DNA from: Saksenaea vasiformis B4078
Taxonomy: Eukaryota > Mucoromycota > Mucoromycetes > Mucorales > Saksenaeaceae
Direction: 5' to 3'
Length of the DNA stretch: 64,000 nt
Assembly: GCA_000697055.1 (NCBI GenBank)
Contig: JNDT01001812.1
Coordinates: 20,160 to 84,159, forward strand
Below the pieces are notes generated by a model. The model made no database searches. It had not been told where the DNA came from and worked only from the letters and a program-made list of their open reading frames with translations. The translations under genes were made by a program, and so were the position numbers. The number at the start of each line of letters is the position of its first letter. Position 1 is the first letter of the stretch. This document shows, one piece after another, positions 35,203-47,475 of the stretch.

Positions 35203-38200
35203 TTAAATGCGGCCTTGGAGTACATTTTCGATACATGCGTTGATATAGTCTTTTCTGTCGTTCATGGGGATGCCAAAAATGGCTTGTAGCTCTTCTCGGA
35301 CTTGTTTTTTCGTCATGCGCGTGAGATCGGCACCGGAAAGGATGCGTTTTACTTGGAAAAGGATTTCCTCATTGCGTGGTCCTGTGCCGTTAAAACCATC
35401 CATCATCAGTGAATGTCGGCTGCCAGACCATGGCATGGCTGCACCTGACGCAGCCAATGGTTGGTCTGAGTAAGAGGCGATGGATCGTGCGGCTGTCGGC
35501 ATCATGGGCTGAGGCGGTGGTGGGGGAGGAGGAGCTTGTGGAAGAATGGGCATGGATGCGGACGAGGGCATCATCATGCTATGGGTATACATGCTCATGG
35601 CATCAGGACCGTAAGATTCATGGCGAGTTGGGTAGCGACCACCACCACCGCCGCCGCCACCGACGCTGCTGCTTGCGCTCTGTGAAAGACCGTCGCTCCA
35701 TTCTTCAGAAACAAGGAGAGATTTCTCATATTCGGACCAGGTCATGGTTGGAATGGATGCGGGATCAAACTCGCCCTCGTCTGCAACTGCCATTTTCTTC
35801 CCTTTGTCACCAACTACAACACGCGTGTTACCCCATGAAAAATCGTCAAAATGCCAGTAAGCATAAACAGGGATGTAGAAAGAGAAGAGAGGAATGGCCA
35901 GTAGCGAAACAAGCATCCACAAGATATACTCCCATTTGCGATTCATGATGAACAGAATGGCCTGTAAACCGTAGGTACCTGCAATCGTAGCAACGGAAAT
36001 AATAGGCACATTGCCATTTGATGTTGCTAGTTGGTAGATGAGATAGCCAAGATAACCCAGCAGAGCTGGCATCACCAATGTGCTCACCAGATCAAGGAGA
36101 ACAACAAAACGCATAGAGAAACAGCAGAAACCACAGAGTCTTGGAAGGAACACGAGCTCGCCTAGATTGTGAATAGTGGAATTAATCCATCGACGACGTT
36201 GTGAAACCAGAACGCTCCAGAGATCAGGCGCATTCGTACGACATTTGGCGTCGGGCATAAACTTGGTCTTGAAGTTCGGGAAGTGCTTGAGCAGCAGCGT
36301 TGTCAGATAACGATCTTCACCCAGATGCAACAGGTTCTTCTTATGTAACGTGTCGACAATGTTTACACTGTAGTCTTGGATGATATCGTTGCTGGCAAAG
36401 ATAGGTCGCTTGCCGTCGAGCGTGCGGATGCGGTACATTGTGAAACAACCAGGTAAACAACTGACTGTCGAGAACAGCGACTCAAACGCCTTGATCATAT
36501 AATGCGAAATAAAATACTCGTACACCTGAATCATGGTTACCCACGTATCTTTTTCGTTTGCAAGCAACGTCTCGCCACAGATACCAATAATTTTAGAGTC
36601 ATGAACCATGCTTGCTACGAGATACGTCAACCCATCCGGTAACACCTCCGTATCGGCATCCACCATCAATACAAACTCGTAGAAGCTGGGATTGACACCA
36701 ATAACGTTCTTCATCTGGTGATAGATCTCCAGTTGCAAGGGCACCATGGGCGCGTCAAAATGGACACGATTAAGGAACTGCATAAGGATCAACTGCGAAT
36801 CTCGCTTGCCTCGATTGCCCGGCTTCTGCCGTTCGCTTGGTTTACCGCACTTGACGACGACGATGTAGGGTACCACATGGCCTGACACTTCGTAAAGACC
36901 AGAGTAGATCTTGCCCATGTTATGCTGTTTCTGGCCTTCGCCTACTGAGACGAAGGAGAGCGGTTCGGGATCGATATGTGGATCAACACCAAGGATATCC
37001 AGCACGATACGTGGTGTAGGTTGATCGTTACCACTACCGACAATCATACCATCACAGATAACAAACATAAGCTTGCGTTTATCGTCGTATCGTAGCGTAG
37101 CAATAGAATCAATAGTCTTTCGTAGCGATTCTTCATCTTCGGTATAACAGGTGATTTGGCAAATCACAAATTTGTCGAATTCTTCTGGGACGCGACGTGT
37201 GCTGAACCGCAATGCAGCAAGGAACTTGAACAAGATAACACTCGCCAATAAACAGGTCACAATGAGCAGCAGGTAAGCCGAGAACTTACACCGTGCTGAG
37301 TTACGTGTGTCCTCGACACCGACAAAGAACAAGTTACGTAGACAGACGAGTTGACGATCCCTGACTTCCTTGGTTAGTGGTAATTTGTTGAACGCGTCCG
37401 TGATATCTGATCCTGCTTGCTGCCAAAACAGATCGGCGATCGATTGATCGATGAAGTCTGTATTGATGCCGCCGGGCGGCTGTTGACCTGGTGGAGCACT
37501 GAGAAAGCGACCTTGCATCAGGTACCACGTCAGATCGTAGACATTATTATTCAGAATAGCCCATTGCCTCGTCGTCTTGATTTTGTTACTACTGAATACA
37601 GTTGCCGTTTTGGACTGGTCTGACACGGTACCCGCTTCATAACCCATATTGCCCACTTTGTAATTTTTGCGCAACATCACCATTTGCTCGTAATACCAGT
37701 CAGGTTGGTAGTAGGGAGTCGAGAAACGGAAATCGTGGTACTGTGCATTGATATCTGTCAGATTTTTCTGGAAATCGAGGGACACGTAGGGTGAGACTTC
37801 TCCCGTGACACCCTGACATAGGGCTGACACTTGTACGGGGAAGAGATCTGTCACATCCTTTCCAGCATAATCCATGATGGCATCGGTTGGCACGAGCGAG
37901 GGGTAATGTCGAGGTGCAAAGCTTGTGAGATCAAATACTTCGCCACGAATGGAGACATAAGCTTTGTTTTTTTCAGAATGAGCTTGAAGTTCGGATGGAG
38001 AAAAGACGTCTTGATGCGGGCATACCAGTTCACCGAAGAATACAAGAAACCAAATCACAAAGGCGCACATGAAGAAAATAATGACACATAGAGCCACCTT
38101 TTCACGCCACGCCAGTCGCACATCTTTACGTTTCATTCGACCACAATGAATCAAGGCTGCGTTGGGGATCCACCACGTCACAGCCCATACAAAGAACAGC

Positions 38201-40802
38201 CAACGTTTACGAGCGCTTGTCATCGCCTTCTTGTCTTCCTCGTCGTCTTCCTCTTCCTGTGGCTGCTTTTCCGCGAGTGGTGGTCTACCGTTTTGCATCG
38301 TATGGTGGGAGTAACCGTTGGAATCCGATCCATAGAAGGATTCCTCGTTCCGACTCCAGCTATGATCATCGTCGGAAAAGTAGGAACGTTGATCTTCTGT
38401 GTAACTGATAGAAGGTGGGGGCAGGCCTGCTGCTGCTGCCACTCCATGAAAATTATGTGTGCTAGCCGAGGCGGATGTCTGAAATGAATTTCGCGCAGAA
38501 TTATCTTTGACTTGATGTCGTTGGTCATCTTTTTCTAATGCTCGCAACTGGTCTTCCAATCCGCGCCATGCGTCATCACTTAAGAAAATCTATATAGAAA
38601 ATGAGGACGAAAGTGACGCGTGGCTCTTTACTTTTACCTTGCTTGCCCCGACAACCGCTTCAACAGGAGACCACTGCATAGCGTCGCACACTGCCTCACA
38701 TCGCGATCGAGGTAACCGTGAATGATCCAATCCTAAACCATGGAGCGGCACAGCGTATCTATCCAAAAAGTCTTGGTGACTGTAGGCCACAGCGTAGTTA
38801 CAAAGTCGTGTTTTTCTGGCGAGATCCGCGAGACGATAGGTTTGAGCCTGAGCTTGGACATATTTACTATCGAACTGTTGTGGCGTCATCTGACTATTAG
38901 GTTGTAGACAGAACACGGCCCACAGACGTGAAATGTCAAACGACTTGGTTAACCGTTCGAGCGCAGTCTGTATCTGGCCCAAGGTGGTGGTGCCGTTATT
39001 ATTATTACTTGCGGAGGATCCATCCACTCGTCCTGGTGCACGTGGTTGCTGGGGAGGGTAATGTGCCGTAATAATAATCGCGTTGTTTTTAGGATGTGTT
39101 TCTGTTACGACAGATGCAAAGAGGTCAGCGAGGAATGGATTGCGCGAGGGAGGCATATCACTCCCTCCACGAAAGAGGGAGACAAAGTCAACGGGAATTT
39201 GGTCGCTGTTTTTTTCCAAAAAGGTAGCAGGATTGTAGGTAACCTTAGTTGAGAAATGTTGGATGCTAAAGTGACGGACAGCATCAACCATGGTGGAAGA
39301 AAACGCGGGATGACTCCCATTGTACTTGATAAACGACTCAACAAGCTGACTAGGTGTTGTTTTTCGTTTGTCGGTTGTTGCAGCATCTGTCAATGCACAC
39401 AAACCCTTTGGTTTGGTGAGAAGATCCAGTGCGCCGGGATAAGCTTCCGGTTGAAATTGCTGCATCTGAATTCCGTCCTCCTGTACTTCTGATGTATCGA
39501 ATAATCGCGAGATTACGTAGTGTTGGATCCACTCGGCAGACATGTTGGCGACAAAACGTTCAAACACATCGGCTGTGTTCGTTTGTTGTTGTTGTGCTTG
39601 CGCATCGTTTTCTGCTTGTTGACTCGGAAGATCTACAATGCCAATGTAATTGCTAAAGTCATCTTCTTTGTTGCACAGTTTGGTGTTGATGCGTTCCACG
39701 AGCCACGCAACGAGCAGCCCATACAGACATCGGGCCAGCTCGTCCCGCTGTGCACCTGCTTGCTGTGCGTTCAGGATGAGTGTGGTGATGTCGCGACGGA
39801 TTAAGGTTGTTTTGAATACGAGTACATTTTCGAGTGCGTTTGGATCGAGCCCGAGAAGATCTGCGACGAGTTCCAGGACTTCGGGATTCTTGACGTAGGC
39901 CGCTTCCTGATCGCGTGCGGGATCTAAAAACATCAAGTTGCCCAAATGGAGAATCGCTGCTAATAATCGTGTGATACGTGCTGGTTTCACAAACGCCTTC
40001 AGGGCGGATTTAATGGTACCCCAGTCGCCGGTCGCTGTGCGTCCGCCGCTGTTAGCGGCCCTTGTCAGATAACGGAAAGGCTGGTTAAGTTGCAAAGTGG
40101 CTTTCTCTTCTTCCGTCGCGGAAGAACAGAGCGTATGTAAAATATCCGTGTGCAGATGGTCCTTGAAAAAGTGGTGAAACAACAATTTCTGTCCAACCAT
40201 ACGCCCGCGTTCATTAAACTGGATCTCAGCCATGCATCCGTACCGGGACCCAGCGCTATGCGTCGAAAATAGGCCAAAAGTATCCATTAACGTTTGCGAC
40301 GCCAGAATATGATTTTGGACTTTGCTTTCTTTCTTGTGGCTGCTGAGTCGCACCAGATGGCGGACAATGAAGCGGCGAAGTGCGACCTTTCCATTGCCCG
40401 AATCACCGCTACACAGAAGAAGGGCATAAATGAATGGTAGGTTTGTTTTCACGGGAATTTTTACCTTAACACCACGGATTGATCCGATCCTGTTCGTCGC
40501 ATGTTGAAGTACACATGATTTGTGAATCCAAAGATATGGGGCTCCATGGAAGGTGGATTGGTTGCCTTGTACGCCGATACGTAGGCCAGACTGGTCTCGT
40601 CGTCATCATTGTCGTCGCCGTTGTTATCATTTGAAGAATGGAAAGTGGGTGGAAATGCAACGAGGTGACTGCCGATCCAAGTGTAAGGTTGGTTTGTTTC
40701 ATACCGTGCTCGCAGACAGGTTGTCACGGTATCGTTGTTGAAGGTCGGTAGCGAAGAAAGATCACGCCGAGGTTCGCCGGTCGGCGGTCGTAATTTCTTC
40801 AT
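35203..40802 (-). CDS. Chitin synthase, class V type, with N-terminal myosin-like head
   Basis: Integral plasma-membrane/chitosome enzyme polymerising GlcNAc into wall chitin; about 1831 residues. Exons: 40465-40802, 38638-40408, 35203-38589. The ATG at 40802 gives MKKLRPPTGEP. Residues 1-715 form a myosin-like head: P-loop-like SGDSGNGKV (113-121), HSAGSRYG (163-170), VDLPSQQ where switch II would be (372-377), ending KIFLSDDAWR. A membrane segment lies at about 831-851, a cytochrome-b5-like domain (YVSIRGEVFDLTSF) at about 914, and membrane helices near 1140-1165. The GT2 catalytic core has DADTEV (1347), EDRYLTT (1461) and QRRRW (1500-1504). More helices follow, then a Ser/Gly-rich linker and a C-terminal DEK_C-type domain. 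All catalytic-domain motifs are intact. Confidence 0.95.
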
Positions 40803-41112
40803 GATAGAAGAAAAAGAAAAAGAAAGAAAAACAAAAAATCTGGGTGGGGATCATCTTGTACCAAAACAGAAATGAGATATAAATAGCCAATCGTTTACAG
40901 ACAAAAAACACACAAACACAAACGAGAGAACGTACACATGTATGCTTCTTACATGTCTAACCTTAACACATGTATTTAAAACGTTAAAAGTACATGAATA
41001 AATAGGTGCATCTCTATTGAGCCGGGGGAACAGGCACCTCGAATTTGTTTATTACAAATCTTTTCCGATTTCCTAAATCAAGAAGGCTTGGCAAAAAAAG
41101 TTTAAAGCTAAA
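40803..41112. other. Intergenic spacer
   Basis: Promoter/leader of the chitin synthase (A-rich on the plus strand just upstream of its ATG) and 3' UTR region; no coding sequence seen. Confidence 0.4.
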
Positions 41113-42883
41113 TTAGGTTGAGACAAAATCATTGCTCGAGATGCCTGCTCGAACATGCTCCTGTTGCTGACAAGGCGATTGTTGCTGTTGGTGACAAGGA
41201 GGGAGCGGATGATAATAATAATAGTGGTGATGGTGGTGATGGTGATGGTGATGTTGCTGGTGCTTCTTGCACTTTGATGAGTTGGTAGCAGATCTAGCTA
41301 TGGAGTTCAGTGAGATAGATTTGGTTAAAGTCCCAATTTTAGTGTGATGTGAGCAGGGTGATGGTGACGGAGGAGGATGGTGATGATGACAATGGTGCTG
41401 CTGCTGTTGGTGGTGGTGCGAGTACGCAGGACGGTGATGGGGAGGGGGAGCGGGAGGAGACGCATTTCCTGTGTCGACGCTAGTGAGATGTTGCATTTTT
41501 GGACAGGTGTGAATATAGGAGAGTGTAGGCGCGTCACATCGTGGTGCTGCTGCTGCTGTAGGCGCTGCGGGTGCTGTGGGTGCCGTGGGTGCTGTGGGTG
41601 CTTGCTTTGAACGCTTGATAGACTCTTCATCCTTGGAACTCGCGTCATCTTCATGAACAGAGGGAAGTGACCTGCAACCTCTTCCAGATCGTTTTTCCGC
41701 CTGATTTTCTCCTTCTTCCTGGAGAGCGGCTAGATTGGGGACAGAATACTGGGCCCGGCGAAGTTTCATCCATTGAAGCTCTTGTTGTACTTTGGCTGGT
41801 AGACGCGTATTTTGGGCTGGTTGATCCACCGAAGCAGCGGAGGAAGGACTTGATGTGCTGTGGACTGGTGGGGAGGGTGGCTGTGGAGGGGAGGGACAGA
41901 GGCGCATGGTGGTTTCTGGGGGAGGCGTGGGAGGAAATGCCTTTTTAACATGCATAGGTAACGGTGATGTTGGCATAACCCGCTGTAAAGGTGAACGCCA
42001 TGTTGGATCTTGGATTAGATAGGGAGGCGCCTTGGTATAGGCCGAGACAGACCGGACCAGACCGTCGCTGGCAGGAAGACGGTTAATCGGTACGAAGCCT
42101 GTCATTGCTGGAGCATACTCCATCGGTCGAACATTGATACGGCTTGAGGATGGAACGCGCATTAGACTTGGCATGTTGGGATAACTATGCTGCCTTGAAA
42201 TAGTTGGGCCAGGTTGTTGCTGTTGCTGCATCGTGTACAAAGAACGTCTACATTCCCACCGGTGACGCTCTTTCATTCTATCCATCACCACTTTGTTGGA
42301 TAGGTGAGGCTTTGGAGTTACTATTCTATTATTCATGGACGCATTGGACAGGCTCGATGGACTAGGGGTGATGGGTAAGTCTTCAAAGTCGTCATAAACA
42401 TCATCTTCCTCTTCTTCTTCTTCTTCCTCTTCTTCTTCTTCTTCCTCTTCCTCTTCCTCTTCCTCTTCCTCCGTTTCGCCTTCATCCGATGAATCGGCTT
42501 GATTATGTACTGGAGACGAGGGATGTGCTGGAAGTGGAGTCTTAATCATGGATAAGCTGGCAGAGCGCACAACAGACAAAGGACGCGATGCAAGGTCGTT
42601 TGATGCAGGGATTGATGCTTCATTGTTAGCTAAGGAGGAAGTTTCTGAAATTCAAATGTTAAAATAGATGCTAACTTTGTTAGCAAGTTTTACCTGTTAC
42701 CGAGCTATTGAGTTCCCTCATAATATCATCAAACAGACTAATGGATTTTCGCGGCGACATGAACGTATCCGCAATAGGGCATAGTGCGGCTGTATCGTCA
42801 TCTTTCTTTTCTTCTTTTGGTGAGGTTGTTGCTTCGGGCGCTACGAGTTTTTTATTCTTCTTGGCAAAACGCAGGAAGCCCAT
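41113..42883 (-). CDS. Disordered protein with poly-Glu and poly-His runs, unknown function
   Basis: Protein of 573 residues from exons 42694-42883 and 41113-42644. It starts MGFLRFAKKNKK, a basic Phe/Leu-containing N-terminus that also has Gly at position 2. Then come an acidic block of about 25 consecutive Glu (near residues 100-125), scattered Pro/Ser-rich segments, a predicted basic patch (KVVMDRMKERHRWECRR), PTAPTAPTAP-type repeats, and a His/Tyr/Gln/Pro-rich tail with a run of about ten His. No globular domain is recognisable. Its intact 1.7-kb reading frame, splice junction and position between two conserved genes argue that it is real. Function unknown; a scaffold or signalling adaptor would fit such composition but is a guess. 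Confidence 0.75.
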
Positions 42884-43506
42884 TTCTATCTATTTCGTCT
42901 TGTAAGAAGAAAGAAAGGAAAGAAAAAGGGTAGGAAATTGAATAGAAAGCATTAATATATAGAAGCGTATTATGTTTAGGGGAAGATTACAAAGTTGTCC
43001 AAACTCCTGAGCATTCTAAAAAGTCTCGTATTTACCCCAAAGTGTTGATAGCACGCGGAAGGGATAACGCCCAAGCACCAGTGGTTATCATTTCCGGGCT
43101 AGTTGATGAAACGTTATTTATGCTCCTTAGAATCCCCCCAGAGAAAGAGAACAAGCCGAATGCAAGGTTAGCGGGGTTGAGTTGCACCGAGCGGATCGTC
43201 ATTCAATGAATTTGGGATCTAGACGTGGGTAGACCACGTTTTAGTTTACCTGTGCACAACACACTAGATAGGTAGCAGCATGCATGCAGTAAACAGTCAT
43301 CTTCATCGATCCCCGGAATAACCGCATTTCTTTCTCTTTCTTAGCAAGAAAACAAGGAGGAGTGGCTCTCTCTTTTTTTCGCAACTGAGGGAACATCAAC
43401 ACTACTATATAAAGTGATCCATGTCGTTGCTTCACATCAGGCCAAGTGTATTTCCAATAAGGATGCATTTATTCATGATATTTATAAAAAAAAAAGTATT
43501 CGTACT
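42884..43506. other. Intergenic spacer
   Basis: No supportable gene. The frame at 43241-43468 lacks homology. The stretch separates the start of the Glu/His-rich gene from the eIF5 stop codon. Confidence 0.4.
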
Positions 43507-44817
43507 TTAGTCGTCTTCTTCTGACTCTTCTTCCGAGGCGTTTTCTAGCCATTCCAAGAAAGGTTTGGCAGCCTTCTTGACTTCCTTCGACAAGTCCTTG
43601 TCGACATATCGCTTGCTTGGTTTTTCGCCCCATTTAAGGAAGACTTCGTCCTCGATGATATCGGCGTCATACAACTTCATCAAGATGTTGGGCATTTTCT
43701 TGATGAGCTTGTCCTTGTACTCAAGACCCACAAGACGTTCAACACCTCCTAAAACAGCTTTTTGATGCTTTTCTTCCCTCACAAACTTGCGTAGCAACTT
43801 TACACGTTTGGGGATTTGAGTTGCAATGGATTCGTCGAAAATACATTGTACAAGCACCTGGCATGCCTTGTACTTGCCAAAGACACCCAATTCTTCGGCT
43901 TTGGCGATAATGTCATCGTCGGCGGGGTTCTCCTGACTTTCAAGCCACTGACCGAAAGCATCATACTTGTTTTCACCTTCCTCTTCATCATCCTCACCAA
44001 GTCCAGCAATGCCCTTTACGGAGAGTTCCTTCATACGTTGAGCGACGGCCTGTTCACTTGTATCTTCAGACCAATCTTCTTGAGCCAATTTACTTTCAAG
44101 TTTCAAACCAGCGGCTTCTTTGTTAATACGCTGAGTAATGATATCGTCATCAGATGCATCATCGGCTTCTTCAGTGACAGGGGAGCCAGGCATGCCATTT
44201 TCATCAGTTCCATTAGCCTGAGCGGTTGCAGCCTTGCGCTGTTTTCTCAAGTTCTTGCCAGCTTGAGCCGGAGGATTTTTAATGATGAAAGTAGATAATT
44301 TGTGACGCATGTCAGCCATATTTCTGGCACCGCAAGCCTTGCAGTCCATCAAAATATCGTCCCCCTTGATAATCTAAAGCCAAAAAAAAAAGATTTAAGT
44401 ATGCTTTATGCATCACCCTTACATAACTTACAATATCAGTTTCGGGGTTCTGGCAGGATGAGCAGAGAACAAACTTGGAGATGAAACCATCAAGAATTTG
44501 TTGTAATTTTTCAGCATCATGTTCACCGTTGACAATGTAGCGTTCATTCTTATCATCACATTTGACTTGTGCACCCAATTCACAACCAAAGAATTTGGTA
44601 GGATCTTTACATACAAGTTAGTTTCGGATAATTATAAATAAAAAAAAAGAGAAAACTTACATGAAGGAGGACGGGATAAGGCACGGGCAATCTCAGCCAT
44701 ATTGGGAACAACAGTTTTGATACCGTTGCCTTTACCTTCCACTTTGGAAATAAGGCGAGGCATTTTATAACGGTAAAATGAATCCCTGACGTCACGTCGA
44801 ACGTTAATCGTGGCCAT
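43507..44817 (-). CDS. TIF5: Translation initiation factor eIF5
   Basis: GTPase-activating protein for eIF2 in the 48S pre-initiation complex; 398 residues, close to other fungal eIF5. Exons: 44661-44817, 44432-44604, 43507-44373. The N-terminus ([20 protein letters not shown]) carries the conserved Arg15-type residue of the GAP domain. The zinc ribbon follows with [13 protein letters not shown] and [19 protein letters not shown] Lys/acidic linker leads to the C-terminal W2/HEAT domain ([20 protein letters not shown]) and the acidic-aromatic tail [17 protein letters not shown] that binds eIF2-beta and eIF3. All elements are intact. Confidence 0.96.
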
Positions 44818-45894
44818 GATGATTTAGATAAAAAAGGAAATAAAAAGAGGTACACAAAAAGGAAGAGATAGAAACGAAGTGATTTGTTGAGAGCAAAGAA
44901 AAAGTGAAAAGAGAGGGTTTAAGTGAAGTTATGAGGTAGTTTGAAATAATTTCTTTTTGACTTTGAGAAAGTGATGTAACGGGTACTGCTCTATGCTGTC
45001 TTGCTGCTTGGAGTATCGATTCCAGTCCAGTGATGAACAAAACATGAACAAGTAGTTCGACTTTTCTTTTTTGAAAGGTTTGCGGGAATGCGGGAAAAGC
45101 GGTTGAGAGTGAAGAAGGGGAGCGAGAAAAAGAAACTAAATCTTCTGATGAATCTAAGGCAAAAGAAACAAAAAAACCAAAACCGCCTTCAAAAAGAAAA
45201 AAAAATAGAGGTGACGTGTTAATTTTGAATTGCCGACATTCAAAATGGTCACGCGCTTTGACACCCACCAATCCGACCAATGCACAACATTCCAGATCCA
45301 TGAATGGAAAGCCTCTCTATTTACGCCCGCAAACTCATTGGTGGCCCAAATGGGGTATGTATAAATTCTGTGTGTTTGCTTCCGAAGTGATAAGAAGGCA
45401 CTTGCGATCTGGTACATGTCCTTCAAAGCATTGATATTCCGCTGCCAGAATACTGAGCGATGGCGGCATATCTAATACAAATAGTTAATGAACAAAAAAG
45501 CTCGATCTCTTTTTCCATGTGGTAGGGAGTCGTTGAAAGCAAAAATATACTTTTATTATGTCTTGTCTTCTCTTCAGACGTCACTCTCAGACTGGTGCTA
45601 TCCGAATTCTGTGAAAAGGATGCTAGGGGCCAACGCAAAAGTAAATGACATCTCTGTTTCGCGGCCGTATAAAAGGTTCAGCTCATTTGCAGTTTGCATA
45701 CGGAAATTTATTATGATTACTGCATACACGCTGCATAAGCGCTAAATTATGCTATCAACATGGTGGGACATCATTATGAATGACGCAGTAGACAATAGAT
45801 AATGATAAATGCCTCACTTTTCAGCCTATCACTCTTATCTAACCGTCATTCTCTGAAGAAAAGAAAAAAGGGATCTTTCATATTACTCTAAACG
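44818..45894. other. Gene-free stretch upstream of eIF5
   Basis: Contains the eIF5 promoter. The frames at 45154-45434 and 45488-45745 lack recognisable domains. Confidence 0.4.
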
Positions 45895-46000
45895 AGTTTT
45901 ATGCCCGTGAAGGGCCACTTGTCCTAAGGAAATGATGTATAAATGCTCTTAGCATATCAGTTGGACATTTTACTTGGACGAACTACATCTGAAAAAGAAA
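45895..46000 (+). repeat. Dispersed repeat family, copy C, left part
   Basis: Diverged match to the head of copy D: cccgtgaagggccacttgtc and ctaaggaaatgatgta in order, followed by a block like attttacttgg against cacttacatcgacttgg. The rest of the repeat resumes at about 47155. Confidence 0.5.
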
Positions 46001-46209
46001 ACTAGCGTTAGTGACCTATTCTGGATTTTGCCTCCATTGCTTGCCTTACAGCCCTTTGTAGCGGTCAAAAAACTACTCAACCGCTACGTAGGATCAGAAG
46101 GCAATCCAAAGGAATTACACATGAGAGCACGTATCCGAAGATGTAAGCATCGGGCGGGCTTTCTCCATGGACATCCACCCCAATGGCTTTCTATGCTTAC
46201 TTTGCGAAT

Positions 46210-46609
46210 TCAAATGGGCCTAGCACGGTCGTTCTCGCGCATGTGCCAGAAGATGTGGAGGATGTTCCTTGTGGCGTTCACGTCTCTATTCCAGATTGTG
46301 CGACATATTTGGCAATGTTTCGCAGCGTGGAGGACTGGTCCCGGCGGTCTAAGAAAATCTGTTTCCGTATGTACAAAGGACATACTTTGCTGAATCTGTC
46401 CTGTATGCTGACCACGCCTGCAAAGGTTTAGAGCACTCTTGGCTGGTCCTGAATTCATTGATGAAGACCATCGTGACGTATTGCGAGAGTTTGCAGCGAA
46501 AAGTCTTGACAGGGACTGGTCGATGTCCCACCTGCGTACGACTGAATTTCGCACTTCCATATCCCACAACGATGTCTTCTCTCCTTTTCGTATCGCCCCT
46601 CACGCGCAT
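46210..46609 (-). pseudogene. Fanzor (TnpB-like) C-terminal remnant inserted in a repeat
   Basis: Minus strand from 46609 reads REDIVVGYGSAKFSRT, GHRPVPVKTFRCKLS and VFINEFRTSQECS. These match the GxG strand, the P-x-K loop and the RuvC-II/TS/first-Cys region of Fanzor proteins. A one-base frame change after ECSK leads to the frame with HCQICRTIWNRDVNATRNI, the second Cys pair and RuvC-III Asp motif, which stops at 46210. Upstream sequence to about 46870 shows no further recognisable blocks. It lies inside the ~1.16 kb that interrupts repeat copy C (46001-47154). Dead by frameshift and truncation. Confidence 0.72.
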
Positions 46610-47154
46610 ACATAGTTTATGAAGGTGCCCGCTGTAACCAACGGTAGGTTGTCCAGCGCAACGTTCGTTCTCGCGTATAAAATTGAAAATAAACTACTAA
46701 AACAAGAAATGAAATCGCTGCGAGTCAAAACATCGTCCGAGCCTGGGCTGGGAACCAACCACATCTTCGGACTGGCTCCCAGGAACTGGATCATTCCAGC
46801 CAGCGTAAAGTCACACGCAAATTGCTGTAGATTGACCTGTTTGGCCTATGGGTATTTCCTGACGAATTAGTCTCCGAACGAAGGCAGGATTTATTTGAAA
46901 GGCATGAAACCATTCATGGTTAGTATATGGATCAATGTTTGTTTACTCTTACTTTCGCCCATCGACAGGCGTCACGCTGTGCACTGTTTCGGTGAGGGTG
47001 GGAAAAGGCAATGATCATAGCTTCTTAGAATAGCCATATTGATTGAGAATGACTTCAGAACGCTTGAAGCACACAACGTCCAGTAAATTATTGAAGATAT
47101 GATTGACGTTGAGTATGACAACCTGCACCTGCATGCTAATCAGTGGTCCAAAAT

Positions 47155-47475
47155 CTATCCAAACAGCGTAAAAAATATTCATGGCTAGTAAATGAAATGG
47201 CACTTCCACTTCATTGTGGAGACCAGTGACGCATTTTCAATCGGCAGACATTATGGAAACGGGTGTGCTATGTGGGAAAGACGGGATTACAGGAGGTAAC
47301 GCACTGCGAACGACTTGAAGTGACGCAACCTTCGACTGCCCTTGATGCGCAGCGTATAAAGGGCAAATGAACTTATTTGCATAGATTTTAGCTTATTTTG
47401 TATCTAAGAGGGGGCCGATTTATAGCGAGAATGGTTCGAGACAAAAGGTCATGCACACCAAAACGTCCCGAGGAA
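47155..47475 (+). repeat. Dispersed repeat family, copy C, right part
   Basis: Matches copy D from the ctagtaaatgaaatgg block (gttagtaaatgaaagata in D), through cgacttgaagtgacgcaacc (ggacttgaagtgatacaacg in D), to gagaatggttcgagacaaaa and ggtcatgca near the end. Confidence 0.6.

Noticed and set aside
35409..35948. Plus-strand 179-codon frame
   Set aside because: Antisense shadow inside the chitin synthase coding exon.
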